IMG/VR virus record: IMGVR_UViG_3300017783_005857
Coordinates: 1 to 32,589 of that record
Source: a virus
DNA length: 32,589 nucleotides
Strand: one strand, 5' to 3'
Shown: positions 1 through 8,109 of the stretch, one piece after another
Numbering within the stretch: position 1 is the first letter of the stretch
Layout: each line of letters opens with the position of its first letter
Position numbers and translations under genes: made by a program
Notes under the pieces: model-generated
Seen by the model: the letters and a program-made list of their open reading frames with translations, nothing else
The model's database searches: none
Told to the model about the DNA's origin: nothing

Positions 1-773
1 ACAATAGTTCCTGGTGTAGGATCCACAAAGTGTGGCATACTGTAACGTGTTTGGTTAATGTGTGTGTTTACTACTCTATGTTTTGTACTCACAAAGTAAT
101 CGTTTGTCCAACGCTGTAGTAAGTCACCAATGTTGACCACTACTCCATCTTCTGCATACGGGACTGGATGCCACGATCCTTTGAGATCTTGGACTTCGAG
201 ACCCGGAACGTCATTAATTTGCCAAAGTAAAGTAATAGTGCCGTAATCACTGTGCTCTCCTATTCTCATTTGTTTATCTTCGAGTGGGCCAGTATATGCT
301 GGATAGTGTATAACGCGTGTTGTATTATATGGATCCTGATGCGCATCTACTAGTGTAGTACCGCAGTCTAGGATAGTATCAAACTTAGCAAGTATACGCA
401 GTGTTAGATCATCTGCAATACGAATAGTTTGTAATCCTGTTGTACGAAGGTCAACTTCCTCTGGCCATAGGGAGTCAGGCATACGAGTATTATTGTAATT
501 AAAACTTTCTTTCATATCTTTAGGAGCAGTTGGGTCTACATTTTCTGCACCCATTACACTGTATCCTAAGTTATTTTCTGCTTGATAACTGTATTTCTTT
601 TTTGTATCTAAGTCCAATTCAAAGAACTGCTTCATGTAATCAAACCAGTGATGCATGGTTTGTTTATCTTTGGGATTTAGTGTATTAGTAAAAACAGCGA
701 AGCCCACAGTTGTGTAGGCTTCGCGAATCTCTTCCAATACTGATTCACATGTGAAATCAATAACTGGAATCAT
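1..773 (-). CDS. Isopenicillin-N-synthase-like 2OG-Fe(II) oxygenase, partial
   Basis: My translation from the ATG at 773 gives 257 codons open to the window edge, so the C-terminus is missing. It begins MIPVIDF, the usual start of the IPNS/2-oxoglutarate dioxygenase superfamily. The family motifs are intact: the iron ligands HSD (H174, D176) and H232, and the 2OG-binding RxS (R243, S245). The family uses Fe(II), O2 and usually 2-oxoglutarate to oxidise small molecules; the substrate cannot be predicted. The start overlaps the stop of the BMP gene by one base (TAATG), so it is the distal gene of the nrd/BMP run and probably translationally coupled. The fold is well supported and the reaction is unknown. 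Confidence 0.88.
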   Translation of the reverse strand, partial: MIPVIDFTCESVLEEIREAYTTVGFAVFTNTLNPKDKQTMHHWFDYMKQFFELDLDTKKKYSYQAENNLGYSVMGAENVDPTAPKDMKESFNYNNTRMPDSLWPEEVDLRTTGLQTIRIADDLTLRILAKFDTILDCGTTLVDAHQDPYNTTRVIHYPAYTGPLEDKQMRIGEHSDYGTITLLWQINDVPGLEVQDLKGSWHPVPYAEDGVVVNIGDLLQRWTNDYFVSTKHRVVNTHINQTRYSMPHFVDPTPGTI

Positions 774-1852
774 TACTTAGGTACCGTTGCGTCAATACCT
801 TCAACATAATACATCATGCTGTTAAGGTGTGCATCGTCAGCAACAACGCCTTCTGCAAGTTGCAGTTTACCAGTGTTGTCTTTAATTGGGCCTGTAAATG
901 CAAAGTACTCGCCTTTAGAAATAGCATCTTTAATTGCTTGTGCTTTTGCTTCTACGTCTGCTGGCATATTTGTAAAAGGCGCCATTTGCACAGCATCTTC
1001 ATTCATATGACCAAAGTAATCCTCAACTTGCCAGTTACTATCAATAACCTGCCCTACTTTCTTAATGTAGTAAGGACCCCAGTTGTCAATAGTTGCTGTA
1101 AGTTGTGCTTTAGGAGCAAACTTGATCTGATCACTTGCTTGACCAAAACCTAACTTGCCTTTTAGTTGTGCAGCCTGTAATGGAGCAGGTGAATCAGTGT
1201 GTTGTGCCATCATGTCACAGCCTTCTGCCATCATAACGTTGGCAGCATCTGCTTCTTTACTAGGATCGTACCAAGTGTTTACCCAAATGATGTCAATGTC
1301 TACTTTAGGATTTACACTCTTTGCACCCATATAATAGGTATTAATTTCACGGATGACTTCTGGAATAGGATACGCACCAACATAACAAATCTTGTTTGTC
1401 TTTGTCATTAGTCCTGCAATAACACCTTGCACATGGCGTGCTTGATACAAGCGCAATCCGTATGTACTCATATTGTCTGCACGTTTATAACCTGTCGCAT
1501 GTTCAAACTTTACATTTGGAAAGTCTTTAGCAACTTTAAGCATTGGTTCCATATAACCAAAACTTGTAGCAAAGATGATGTCAGCACCTTCTTTTGCCAT
1601 CTGCCGGATTACACGTTCTGCATCAGGGCCATATTGTACGCTTTCGGCGTAGATTGTTTTAACTTTGTCTCCGTATGCTTCTTCTACTTGTTGACGACCA
1701 ATGTCATGACGATATGTCCAGCCATGGTCACCGATAGGCCCGACATATACAAAACCTACCTTAACAGGCTCTGATGCTACAGCAATTGCTGACATAAAAC
1801 CTAAAAATATACTGATTACTATAGTATGAAACACTTTTTCAAAATACTTCAT
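773..1852 (-). CDS. BMP/PnrA-family ABC transporter substrate-binding protein
   Basis: This is a periplasmic solute-binding protein of the basic membrane protein (BMP, PnrA-like) family, whose known ligands include nucleosides and purines. I start it at the ATG at 1852 (359 aa), not the upstream ATG at 1897. The 1852 start has an AAGGA Shine-Dalgarno, avoids a 29-base overlap with nrdB, and begins with a signal peptide (MKYFEKVF, a hydrophobic stretch, then a probable cut after AIAVA). Family hallmarks are VGFVYVGPIGDHGWTY near the mature N-terminus, then ERVIRQMA, FATSFGY, VKFEHATGY, QHTDSPAP, FGQASD and DNWGPYY. No permease or ATPase gene is visible, so it would have to feed the host's transporter. 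There is no lipobox cysteine; it looks soluble periplasmic. Ligand specificity is inferred only. Confidence 0.92.
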   Translation of the reverse strand: MKYFEKVFHTIVISIFLGFMSAIAVASEPVKVGFVYVGPIGDHGWTYRHDIGRQQVEEAYGDKVKTIYAESVQYGPDAERVIRQMAKEGADIIFATSFGYMEPMLKVAKDFPNVKFEHATGYKRADNMSTYGLRLYQARHVQGVIAGLMTKTNKICYVGAYPIPEVIREINTYYMGAKSVNPKVDIDIIWVNTWYDPSKEADAANVMMAEGCDMMAQHTDSPAPLQAAQLKGKLGFGQASDQIKFAPKAQLTATIDNWGPYYIKKVGQVIDSNWQVEDYFGHMNEDAVQMAPFTNMPADVEAKAQAIKDAISKGEYFAFTGPIKDNTGKLQLAEGVVADDAHLNSMMYYVEGIDATVPK

Positions 1853-1868
1853 TTTTTTTCCTTTTCTA

Positions 1869-2993
1869 TTAAAGTGAAAATCCCTTAAACGAATCATTAG
1901 TTACATCTTGCTTAGTACCTCCGATTACGTATGAAGAAATTTCCGTTTCTTGTGGTGCTACTTGTACTTCAGCACCACTAATCCATTTTTGTGTCCAAGG
2001 TAATGGATTGGCTCTAGGAACAGAATAAGGTGAGCTAAGTCCTATAGCTGTTATTCTCTTATTACCAATCCATTCAATATAGTCTTTTAGTAGTTGCGAA
2101 TTAAGACCAATCATTGAACCGTCCTTGAACAAATAGTCTGCCCATTGTTTCTCTTGATCAACTGCTTCGATAAACATATTAATAACTTCTTTTTCACATT
2201 CTTTTGCGATTTTAATAAATTCGGGATCGTCTTGTGGAAGCAGTTTTAGTATTTGTTGCGTACTGCCTAGGTGTACATTTTCATCTCTGGCAATAAGTTT
2301 AATAATTTTAGCATTACCTTCCATTTTCTTCAATTCAGCAAATGCCCAACTACAAGCAAAACTTACATAGAAACGAACTCCTTCAAGAATATTTACACTG
2401 GCAATACATAAGTATAGTAATTTTTTAAGCTCATAAAGATCTATCTTGATTGTTTTACCATTGACTTCGTGAGTACCTTCTCCTAATAGTTGATACCATT
2501 TAGTCATTTCAATTAATTTATCATAATGTTTAGAAATACTATCTGCACAGTCTATAATTTCACTAATATTCATCATTTCATCGAACACTTTTGATGGATT
2601 AGGGTAGATATTACGAATAATATGAGTATAAGAACGTGAATGAATAGTCTCAGAAAAAGTCCAAGTAATAATCCAATTTTCAAGTTCAGGTATTCCTACG
2701 ATAGAGCCAAAGGATTCTGCAGGAGCACGACCTTGTACAGAGTCTAAAACAATTTGACGCTTTAAATTAGATGTAAAAATATGCTGCTCGTGTTCTGTAA
2801 GATTTTTAAAATCAGCTGCATCACGTAAAATATCTATTTCTTCTGGCCTCCAGAAAAAACCAAGTTGTTTATCAGTAAGCTTATCAAATGCACGATATTT
2901 GAGAGTATCATATCTTTGCATACCTAAATCTTCGTCATCAAAAAACATTTTTGCTTTTGTATGATCATTCTGTTTTGTGTTTAATATTGTCAT
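1869..2993 (-). CDS. nrdB: Class Ia ribonucleotide reductase beta subunit (NrdB)
   Basis: This is the small radical-generating subunit that pairs with NrdA to reduce ribonucleoside diphosphates. It is 374 aa from the ATG at 2993. With this start the diiron and radical residues fall at the E. coli numbers: D84 (VLDSVQG), E115 and H118 (FSETIHS), and Y122 as the radical tyrosine (RSYTHIIRN). A later glutamate (AFAELKKMEGN) and E/H in RDENVHL match E204, E238 and H241. The C-terminus has the conserved VQVAPQE block. A TTG five codons upstream (3008) is possible but spoils this register. The gene starts a few bases after the envelope-protein stop and lies 16 bases before the BMP gene. All catalytic ligands are present, so an active enzyme is expected. 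Confidence 0.97.
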   Translation of the reverse strand: MTILNTKQNDHTKAKMFFDDEDLGMQRYDTLKYRAFDKLTDKQLGFFWRPEEIDILRDAADFKNLTEHEQHIFTSNLKRQIVLDSVQGRAPAESFGSIVGIPELENWIITWTFSETIHSRSYTHIIRNIYPNPSKVFDEMMNISEIIDCADSISKHYDKLIEMTKWYQLLGEGTHEVNGKTIKIDLYELKKLLYLCIASVNILEGVRFYVSFACSWAFAELKKMEGNAKIIKLIARDENVHLGSTQQILKLLPQDDPEFIKIAKECEKEVINMFIEAVDQEKQWADYLFKDGSMIGLNSQLLKDYIEWIGNKRITAIGLSSPYSVPRANPLPWTQKWISGAEVQVAPQETEISSYVIGGTKQDVTNDSFKGFSL

Positions 2994-2997
2994 CCTA

Positions 2998-3402
2998 TCA
3001 CCTATCAAATCTTAAGTTGTATTTTTTTCCATTTGACCAAAAAGTAACAGTGCTATGACTATATACTTGTTTTGACTCTTCTTGGTAACGAGTTTCTATA
3101 GAACACTGTCTGGCTGTTCCTCCAGTAGCATCGCTGTTTTGATTAGCAATAATACCTCCTAACAATGCTCCAACGGCGCCGCCATTTTCAACATTTTTAG
3201 TAACATTATTTCCTATTGCTCCGCCTATAAGGGCTCCCATTAAAGTGTCTTTTGTTTTATCTCCTGATACTGTAACATCTTTACAAACTTCTACTTTGTA
3301 AGGTTTTTGCTCAATAACTGTTTTATAATGGTCGTTGACGATAGCATCTTCTGCAAAAGCAGGGGTAGAGACTAATAATCCTATCATAATTAATTTTTTC
3401 AT
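2998..3402 (-). CDS. Glycine-zipper envelope protein (SlyB/17-kDa antigen-like)
   Basis: A 134-aa exported protein. It starts MKKLIMIGLLVSTPAFA, a clean Sec signal peptide with probable cleavage after AFA. It then has a glycine-zipper 2TM segment (LMGALIGGAIGNNV...GGAVGALLGGIIA), typical of outer-membrane 17-kDa-antigen/SlyB-type proteins. The C-terminal part (CSIETRYQEESKQV...VTFWSNGKKYNLRF) is a small beta-rich region. Two cysteines (CKDV and QCSIE) could form a disulfide. There is no lipobox. The ATG overlaps the nrdA stop (ATGA), and a TTG three codons upstream is an alternative start. It lies between nrdA and nrdB, which suggests co-expression rather than a role in reductase chemistry. 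An effect on the infected cell envelope is an inference. Confidence 0.85.
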   Translation of the reverse strand: MKKLIMIGLLVSTPAFAEDAIVNDHYKTVIEQKPYKVEVCKDVTVSGDKTKDTLMGALIGGAIGNNVTKNVENGGAVGALLGGIIANQNSDATGGTARQCSIETRYQEESKQVYSHSTVTFWSNGKKYNLRFDR

Positions 3403-5684
3403 ATCACGCAACTTTCACATTCTCCTTCATCAATATCTTCTAAAGGTAATTCTTCATCTAATTTATTTATATCTATTTCTCCCTGCCCATCGTAGGTATT
3501 AAAATAGTATAATTGTTTTCCACCGTATTTATAAAACATCAATAAATGCTGAATCATAGTACTCATTGGAATTTTCTCATCTTCATAATGCACCGGATTA
3601 TAACTGGTGTTTACGCTAATGCCTTGGTCAATGTATTTTTGTAACACTGCCATAATTTTTAAATAACCTTCTGGTGATTTTTGATCCCATAGTAGATCAT
3701 ATTTTTTCTTTAGTTTATGGATACCTGGAACAACTTGCTTTAATACTCCATCTTTTGATTGTTTAATACTTACAAAACTACGAGGAGGCTCAATGCCGTT
3801 TGTAGCATTAGAAATCTGAGCTGAGGTTTCTGCAGGCATCAAAGCCATTAAAGTAGAATTTCTAATACCATGCTCTTTTAAACTTTTTCTTAGAGATTCC
3901 CAATCCATACGCTCTACATGAGGTACTAATTCATCAACATCTTTTTTATATGTTTGATTTGGAGTAATACCTTTACCGTATTTTGTCTCCACATAGCCAG
4001 GACAAAAACCTTGTTCAATTGCTAAATCATTAGAAGCTTTAATTAAATAATAACTCCATGCTTCTGCATATTCGTCAATAAGCTCTAAATCTGGATTTTG
4101 ATATGTTGTATTATTTTTAGCCAACCAATATGCTAGGTTGATAATACCAATACCCAAAGGTCTTCTAAGATCTGTAGAAATTTCTGCTGCCAAAACAGGG
4201 TAGTGTTGATAAGATAACAAAGCATCTAATCCACGAACAGCAAGTTCACAAGGTTTTGCAAAATCTTCTGGTTTACGAATATTACCCCAATTGATTGCTG
4301 AAAGAGTACATAGAGCAATTTCTCCGTCAGGATCATTAAAATCACGTAAAGGTTTTGTTGGTAAATCAATTTCACAACATAGATTAGATTGATGTATCGG
4401 AGCTAATTTTTCATCAAAAGAAGAGTGTGTATTAGCATGGTCTACATTCATTAAATAAATGCGTCCTGTATTTTTACGTTCTTCCATAAACATAGAAAAC
4501 AAATCAATTGCTTTAATAGTTTTTTTACGAATATCAGGATTTTTTTCTGCTTTTTCATACACAATTTTAAACAATTCTTGATCATTAAAAAAAGAATAGT
4601 GTAGGTGTGGGACGTCACTTGGAGAGAATAGTGTAATATCACCTCCTTGTAATAAACGCTCGTACATTAATTTATTAAATTGTACTCCGTAATCCATGTG
4701 ACGTACCCTATTATCTTCAGTACCTTTATTATTTTTTAATACTAAAAGATCTTCGACTTCGTAGTGCCAAATTGGGTAGTATAAAGTAGCGGCACCGTTT
4801 CGTACCCCTCCTTGAGAACAGGATCGTGTCGCTGCTTGAAACATTTTATAAAAAGGAATAACTCCTGTGTGATAAGCATCCCCATTTCGGATTGGAGTAC
4901 CAAGTGCTCTAATACTACCTGCTCCAATCCCAATGCCTGCTTTTTGGCTGACATATTTAACAACACTACTAGTAGTAGCATTGATGCTATCAAGTGAATC
5001 ATCTGTTTCGATAAGGACACAAGAGCTAAATTGCCTTTGTGGTGTGCGAACACCTGCCATTACAGGAGTAGGAAGACTGATATCAAAGTTACTGATTGCA
5101 TCATAATATTCTTTTACCCATCTAATTCTATTTTCTTTATCATAACTATTAAATAAAGTCATTGCAATTAACATATAAGCCATTTGAGGTGTTTCAAATA
5201 TTTGCTTTGTGACACGGTTTTGAACTAGATATTTACCTCTAAACTGCTCCATTGCAGCATAGGTTAGATTTTCATCACGCTTATGTTTAATATGCTTATT
5301 TAGAATATCAAACTCTTTTTTAGTGTAGTAGTTTAATATTTCAGAATCGTAAAAACCACGTTCAATATTTTTTTCTACTAATTCACGTAAAGAAATAGGT
5401 TCATATTGTCCATAAACCATTTTACGAAGGTGATATGTAATAAGACGCCCAGCTACGTATTGATAGTTTGGAGTATCTTCACTAATAAGATCCGCTGCTG
5501 ATTTGATTAAGGTTTCTTGAATATCAGAACTTTTAATACCATCATAAAATTGAAGCTGACTATGCATTTCTACTTCGCTAGGAGAAACTCCTGCAATCTC
5601 TTCACAAGCAAAAAATACTACTTTATGTAATTTTTCAATATTTAATAGTTCTTTTGTTCCGTCTCTTTTAATTATTTCAGTCAT
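3399..5684 (-). CDS. nrdA: Class Ia ribonucleotide reductase alpha subunit (NrdA)
   Basis: The 761-aa catalytic subunit is collinear with E. coli NrdA, including the N-terminal ATP-cone region (IIKRDGTKELLN...SSDIQETLIKSAADLI). The active-site cysteines are present: FSSCVLIE (C225 equivalent), NLCCEI (C439) and ALCTLSAINW (C462). The radical-transfer tyrosine pair is in KQLYYFNT near the C-terminus. The phosphate-binding loop PAETSAQISNATNGIEPPR is conserved. The tail ends GECESCVI, so the two shuttle cysteines are retained but more closely spaced than in E. coli. Start ATG 5684 has AGGA nine bases upstream and lies 11 bases after the gp46-like stop. It supplies dNTPs for phage replication together with NrdB. 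Confidence 0.98.
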   Translation of the reverse strand: MTEIIKRDGTKELLNIEKLHKVVFFACEEIAGVSPSEVEMHSQLQFYDGIKSSDIQETLIKSAADLISEDTPNYQYVAGRLITYHLRKMVYGQYEPISLRELVEKNIERGFYDSEILNYYTKKEFDILNKHIKHKRDENLTYAAMEQFRGKYLVQNRVTKQIFETPQMAYMLIAMTLFNSYDKENRIRWVKEYYDAISNFDISLPTPVMAGVRTPQRQFSSCVLIETDDSLDSINATTSSVVKYVSQKAGIGIGAGSIRALGTPIRNGDAYHTGVIPFYKMFQAATRSCSQGGVRNGAATLYYPIWHYEVEDLLVLKNNKGTEDNRVRHMDYGVQFNKLMYERLLQGGDITLFSPSDVPHLHYSFFNDQELFKIVYEKAEKNPDIRKKTIKAIDLFSMFMEERKNTGRIYLMNVDHANTHSSFDEKLAPIHQSNLCCEIDLPTKPLRDFNDPDGEIALCTLSAINWGNIRKPEDFAKPCELAVRGLDALLSYQHYPVLAAEISTDLRRPLGIGIINLAYWLAKNNTTYQNPDLELIDEYAEAWSYYLIKASNDLAIEQGFCPGYVETKYGKGITPNQTYKKDVDELVPHVERMDWESLRKSLKEHGIRNSTLMALMPAETSAQISNATNGIEPPRSFVSIKQSKDGVLKQVVPGIHKLKKKYDLLWDQKSPEGYLKIMAVLQKYIDQGISVNTSYNPVHYEDEKIPMSTMIQHLLMFYKYGGKQLYYFNTYDGQGEIDINKLDEELPLEDIDEGECESCVI

Positions 5685-5695
5685 TTTATATAATC

Positions 5696-7525
5696 CTATA
5701 TAGTACTTACATTATTTTCTTTTTTAATTTGAATTTTATCAATTAAAGGGTGTGTGAAATCGTGAGATATTAAGAAAACATTTAAACCATCTTCTTCTCT
5801 TAGTACTTCTATTAACTTTTCTTTACCTTCATCATCTAGTACTCCTGTTATTTCGTCCAAGAATAATAGATTTACGTGATTACCCCCAATCTTGGACATA
5901 ACCTTTCTAATTGCTAATAGTATGGAAGTTTGAATTCGACTGAACTCTCCTCCTGAAACAGTTTCTATTGGTGTTTCAATACCATTGTTTATTACAACAA
6001 TATTTAATTTCTCACCTGCTAATCTAAAAATAACTTGAAACTGTCCATCAGATAGTTCTGATAAATACTGGTTTATTTGTTCTTCAAGTTCTTTTGTTAA
6101 ATTCTCTAATTTAAAAGCAACAATACCTGTAGTGCTGAAAGCTTTTTTAAGAATATTTAAATGTTTATTTTTATTTTGTAAAATAATAATATCATTATCT
6201 AATAGCTTTTGTCTATTTGTAAATTGTATTTTTTGCTCTTTTAGAGCTTCCACCTTAGTATTATGTATTTTTACTTGTTCGTTATGCTCAGTTGCTTCTT
6301 TATAAATTTTTTCTTGTTTATTTAATTCTTCTTTTGTAATTGTTAATCTGTTTTGAATATCAGAATAGTCTGGATAATCAGTTTGTAAAGAAAAATCGAT
6401 TAACTGAGAAAGATTTTCAAATCTCTCAGCTGCTTTTTGATTAATTAAAAACACATCAATTTCTGATTGAATCTCGTTTTTTTGAATTTTTAATTCAAAT
6501 AATTTTTCTCTGGCTACATTCCTGTGTTGAGTAAAATCATTTATATCATTCCAAAGTTTTTCTTTCATTTGAACAGCATGAGTATTATCAAGCGCTTGAC
6601 CACAAGCGTAACATGTATCTGCTGTATCTAAATCAGATAAACTTTTATTTCCTTTAGCTATATCTTTATCTATAGATTGTATTTCTGTTTGTATTTTTGT
6701 AATTTCAGATTGTAAATTATCATATATTTTGTATTCTGGCTCTGTTATTGCGACATCAAAAGACAAAGAATTTCTTTCATCTATTAGCATATTATTTTTA
6801 TCAATTTTTTTACATAAATCATTATAATCTGCTAATTCATTTTCTAATCTGGCAACCGAGTTTCTTAAAGTATCGTCTATATTAGGAACCTTAATTGTTT
6901 CTTTTTCTTCTTCAATAGTAGCACTATCTAAAAAATTAACAACACCTTTTAGTTCGCCTTCGAGTTTTAGTTGTTCTCTATCAGAACTATTTAATTTTAC
7001 TTTTATAGCTTCTCCAATAGTAATATATTTTTCTAGATTAAATAAGTTTATTAAGAATTTTTTTCTATTTGTGTCTGTTGCTTTAAGAAACTCTAACAAA
7101 TCAGTAGAAGATTGATAAGTGAGTTGTGAAAATACTTCAAAATCTAACCCAATAATTTCATTAATTTTTTTATAAGTATCTAACACTTTGTGTTCACTTA
7201 AGTCTGTTTCGTTCTCAAGAAATTTTACTTTAGTAGTTGCACCTGTTCTTTTTATTTCCACAACATATTCTTTATTAAGGCTTGAGAAAGATAAGGACGC
7301 GCCCCAATTTTTTGAAGTACTGTGTCTGTTTAAAATATCTCCTTTTTTGATGCCTTTAATATTTTTATTATATAATACTTCTTGTAAAATTAAAGCAATG
7401 CTTGATTTTCCACTTCCGTTAGGGGCGGTTAATTGAGTTATTCTGTTCTTATTAAAACTTATTTTATTATTCTCTCCATAACTAAACATATTAGAGAATT
7501 TCAATTCTTTTAAAATAATAGACAT
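5696..7525 (-). CDS. 46: Recombination nuclease ATPase subunit (T4 gp46/SbcC/Rad50-like)
   Basis: A 609-aa SMC-type ATPase that pairs with the gp47-like nuclease to process DNA ends for recombination-dependent replication. The N-terminal ATPase half has Walker A in TAPNGSGKSS (about 33-42). Coiled coils follow on both sides of a zinc hook, CYACGQ (C305, C308). The C-terminal half has the ABC signature VSGGEFSRIQ (about 520), Walker B LLFLDEITG (about 550) and the H-loop ISHDF. It is compact, like T4 gp46 and unlike cellular SbcC of about 1000 aa. The Shine-Dalgarno is weak. It is separated from its partner gene by a 2OG-oxygenase gene, which breaks the usual 46/47 adjacency. Confidence 0.95.
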   Translation of the reverse strand: MSIILKELKFSNMFSYGENNKISFNKNRITQLTAPNGSGKSSIALILQEVLYNKNIKGIKKGDILNRHSTSKNWGASLSFSSLNKEYVVEIKRTGATTKVKFLENETDLSEHKVLDTYKKINEIIGLDFEVFSQLTYQSSTDLLEFLKATDTNRKKFLINLFNLEKYITIGEAIKVKLNSSDREQLKLEGELKGVVNFLDSATIEEEKETIKVPNIDDTLRNSVARLENELADYNDLCKKIDKNNMLIDERNSLSFDVAITEPEYKIYDNLQSEITKIQTEIQSIDKDIAKGNKSLSDLDTADTCYACGQALDNTHAVQMKEKLWNDINDFTQHRNVAREKLFELKIQKNEIQSEIDVFLINQKAAERFENLSQLIDFSLQTDYPDYSDIQNRLTITKEELNKQEKIYKEATEHNEQVKIHNTKVEALKEQKIQFTNRQKLLDNDIIILQNKNKHLNILKKAFSTTGIVAFKLENLTKELEEQINQYLSELSDGQFQVIFRLAGEKLNIVVINNGIETPIETVSGGEFSRIQTSILLAIRKVMSKIGGNHVNLLFLDEITGVLDDEGKEKLIEVLREEDGLNVFLISHDFTHPLIDKIQIKKENNVSTI

Positions 7526-7530
7526 TTAAA

Positions 7531-8109
7531 TTACCATAGCGTGTTAGTGGGTTTAAAAGATGGGCGAGTATCAGATAATAATTCAATATTTATACTGACT
7601 CTCCAATCCATAGAGTGTTTTTGAGGATTTGGTTTGTGATCCATCCAATAAGGCCAAAAGTATATCCAACCTTCTTTAACAGGAATATCGCCTACTCCTT
7701 CTCCGTCTCTTATAGAGAGAGTCCCAGATTCATCTGGAACACTTGGATACCATACTGCATTAATAGTCGTAGTATTTTTATGATTGTGCCAAACTGAATT
7801 ATATCTTTCTTTATTTTGTACGTATGCCCACATAATTTTTCTGTTATGGGGTACTACATTTATATTATCAAAATTGTGAAAACATATTTTTAAAAAATCA
7901 TCATATATAGTATTGATAATATCTAACTTGTTAGGATCTAATAAAACATTATAACCTTTTGTAGGATTATAATCTTTTTTAAAAGTTTTGACAGAAAAAT
8001 TGACAACATCATTTTTATAGATATCCCATTTAGGTATTTTTGCACCTAAAAAGAAGGAATACGGATCTGACTGTGTATTATTAGATAATAAAGGTTGTAA
8101 GTTAATCAT
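7531..8109 (-). CDS. Small 2OG-Fe(II) oxygenase-like protein between gp46 and gp47
   Basis: A 192-aa protein with the C-terminal pattern of the putative 2OG-Fe(II) oxygenase family common in marine T4-like phages (PF13759-like). It has WHNHKN (H108/H110), AVWYPSVPDESGTLSIRDG, then EGWIYFWPYWMDHKPNP (H158) and DWRVSINIEL (R170, S172). These would be the iron ligands and the 2OG-binding arginine of a double-stranded beta-helix. An acidic second ligand is not obvious, since HNH replaces HxD, so catalysis is less certain than the fold. The ATG follows the gp47 TAA directly and no strong Shine-Dalgarno is seen, so coupling to gp47 translation is likely. The substrate is unknown. Confidence 0.75.
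   Translation of the reverse strand: MINLQPLLSNNTQSDPYSFFLGAKIPKWDIYKNDVVNFSVKTFKKDYNPTKGYNVLLDPNKLDIINTIYDDFLKICFHNFDNINVVPHNRKIMWAYVQNKERYNSVWHNHKNTTTINAVWYPSVPDESGTLSIRDGEGVGDIPVKEGWIYFWPYWMDHKPNPQKHSMDWRVSINIELLSDTRPSFKPTNTLW

Noticed and set aside
827-1774. Open frames on the plus strand opposite the BMP gene
   Set aside because: They lie antisense to a clear family member, have Cys-rich, low-complexity translations with no motif, and lack a supported RBS.
1852-1897. Upstream ATG at 1897 as the BMP start
   Set aside because: It overlaps nrdB by 29 bases and puts 15 charged residues before a good signal peptide; the ATG at 1852 has a proper Shine-Dalgarno.
3450-3480. TATAAATA-like T4 late promoter word at the end of nrdA
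   Set aside because: Such words are frequent by chance in this AT-rich sequence and this one is within coding sequence with no downstream gene signal.
4451-5053. Frames inside nrdA on either strand
   Set aside because: They overlap conserved NrdA coding sequence and show no protein-like motif.
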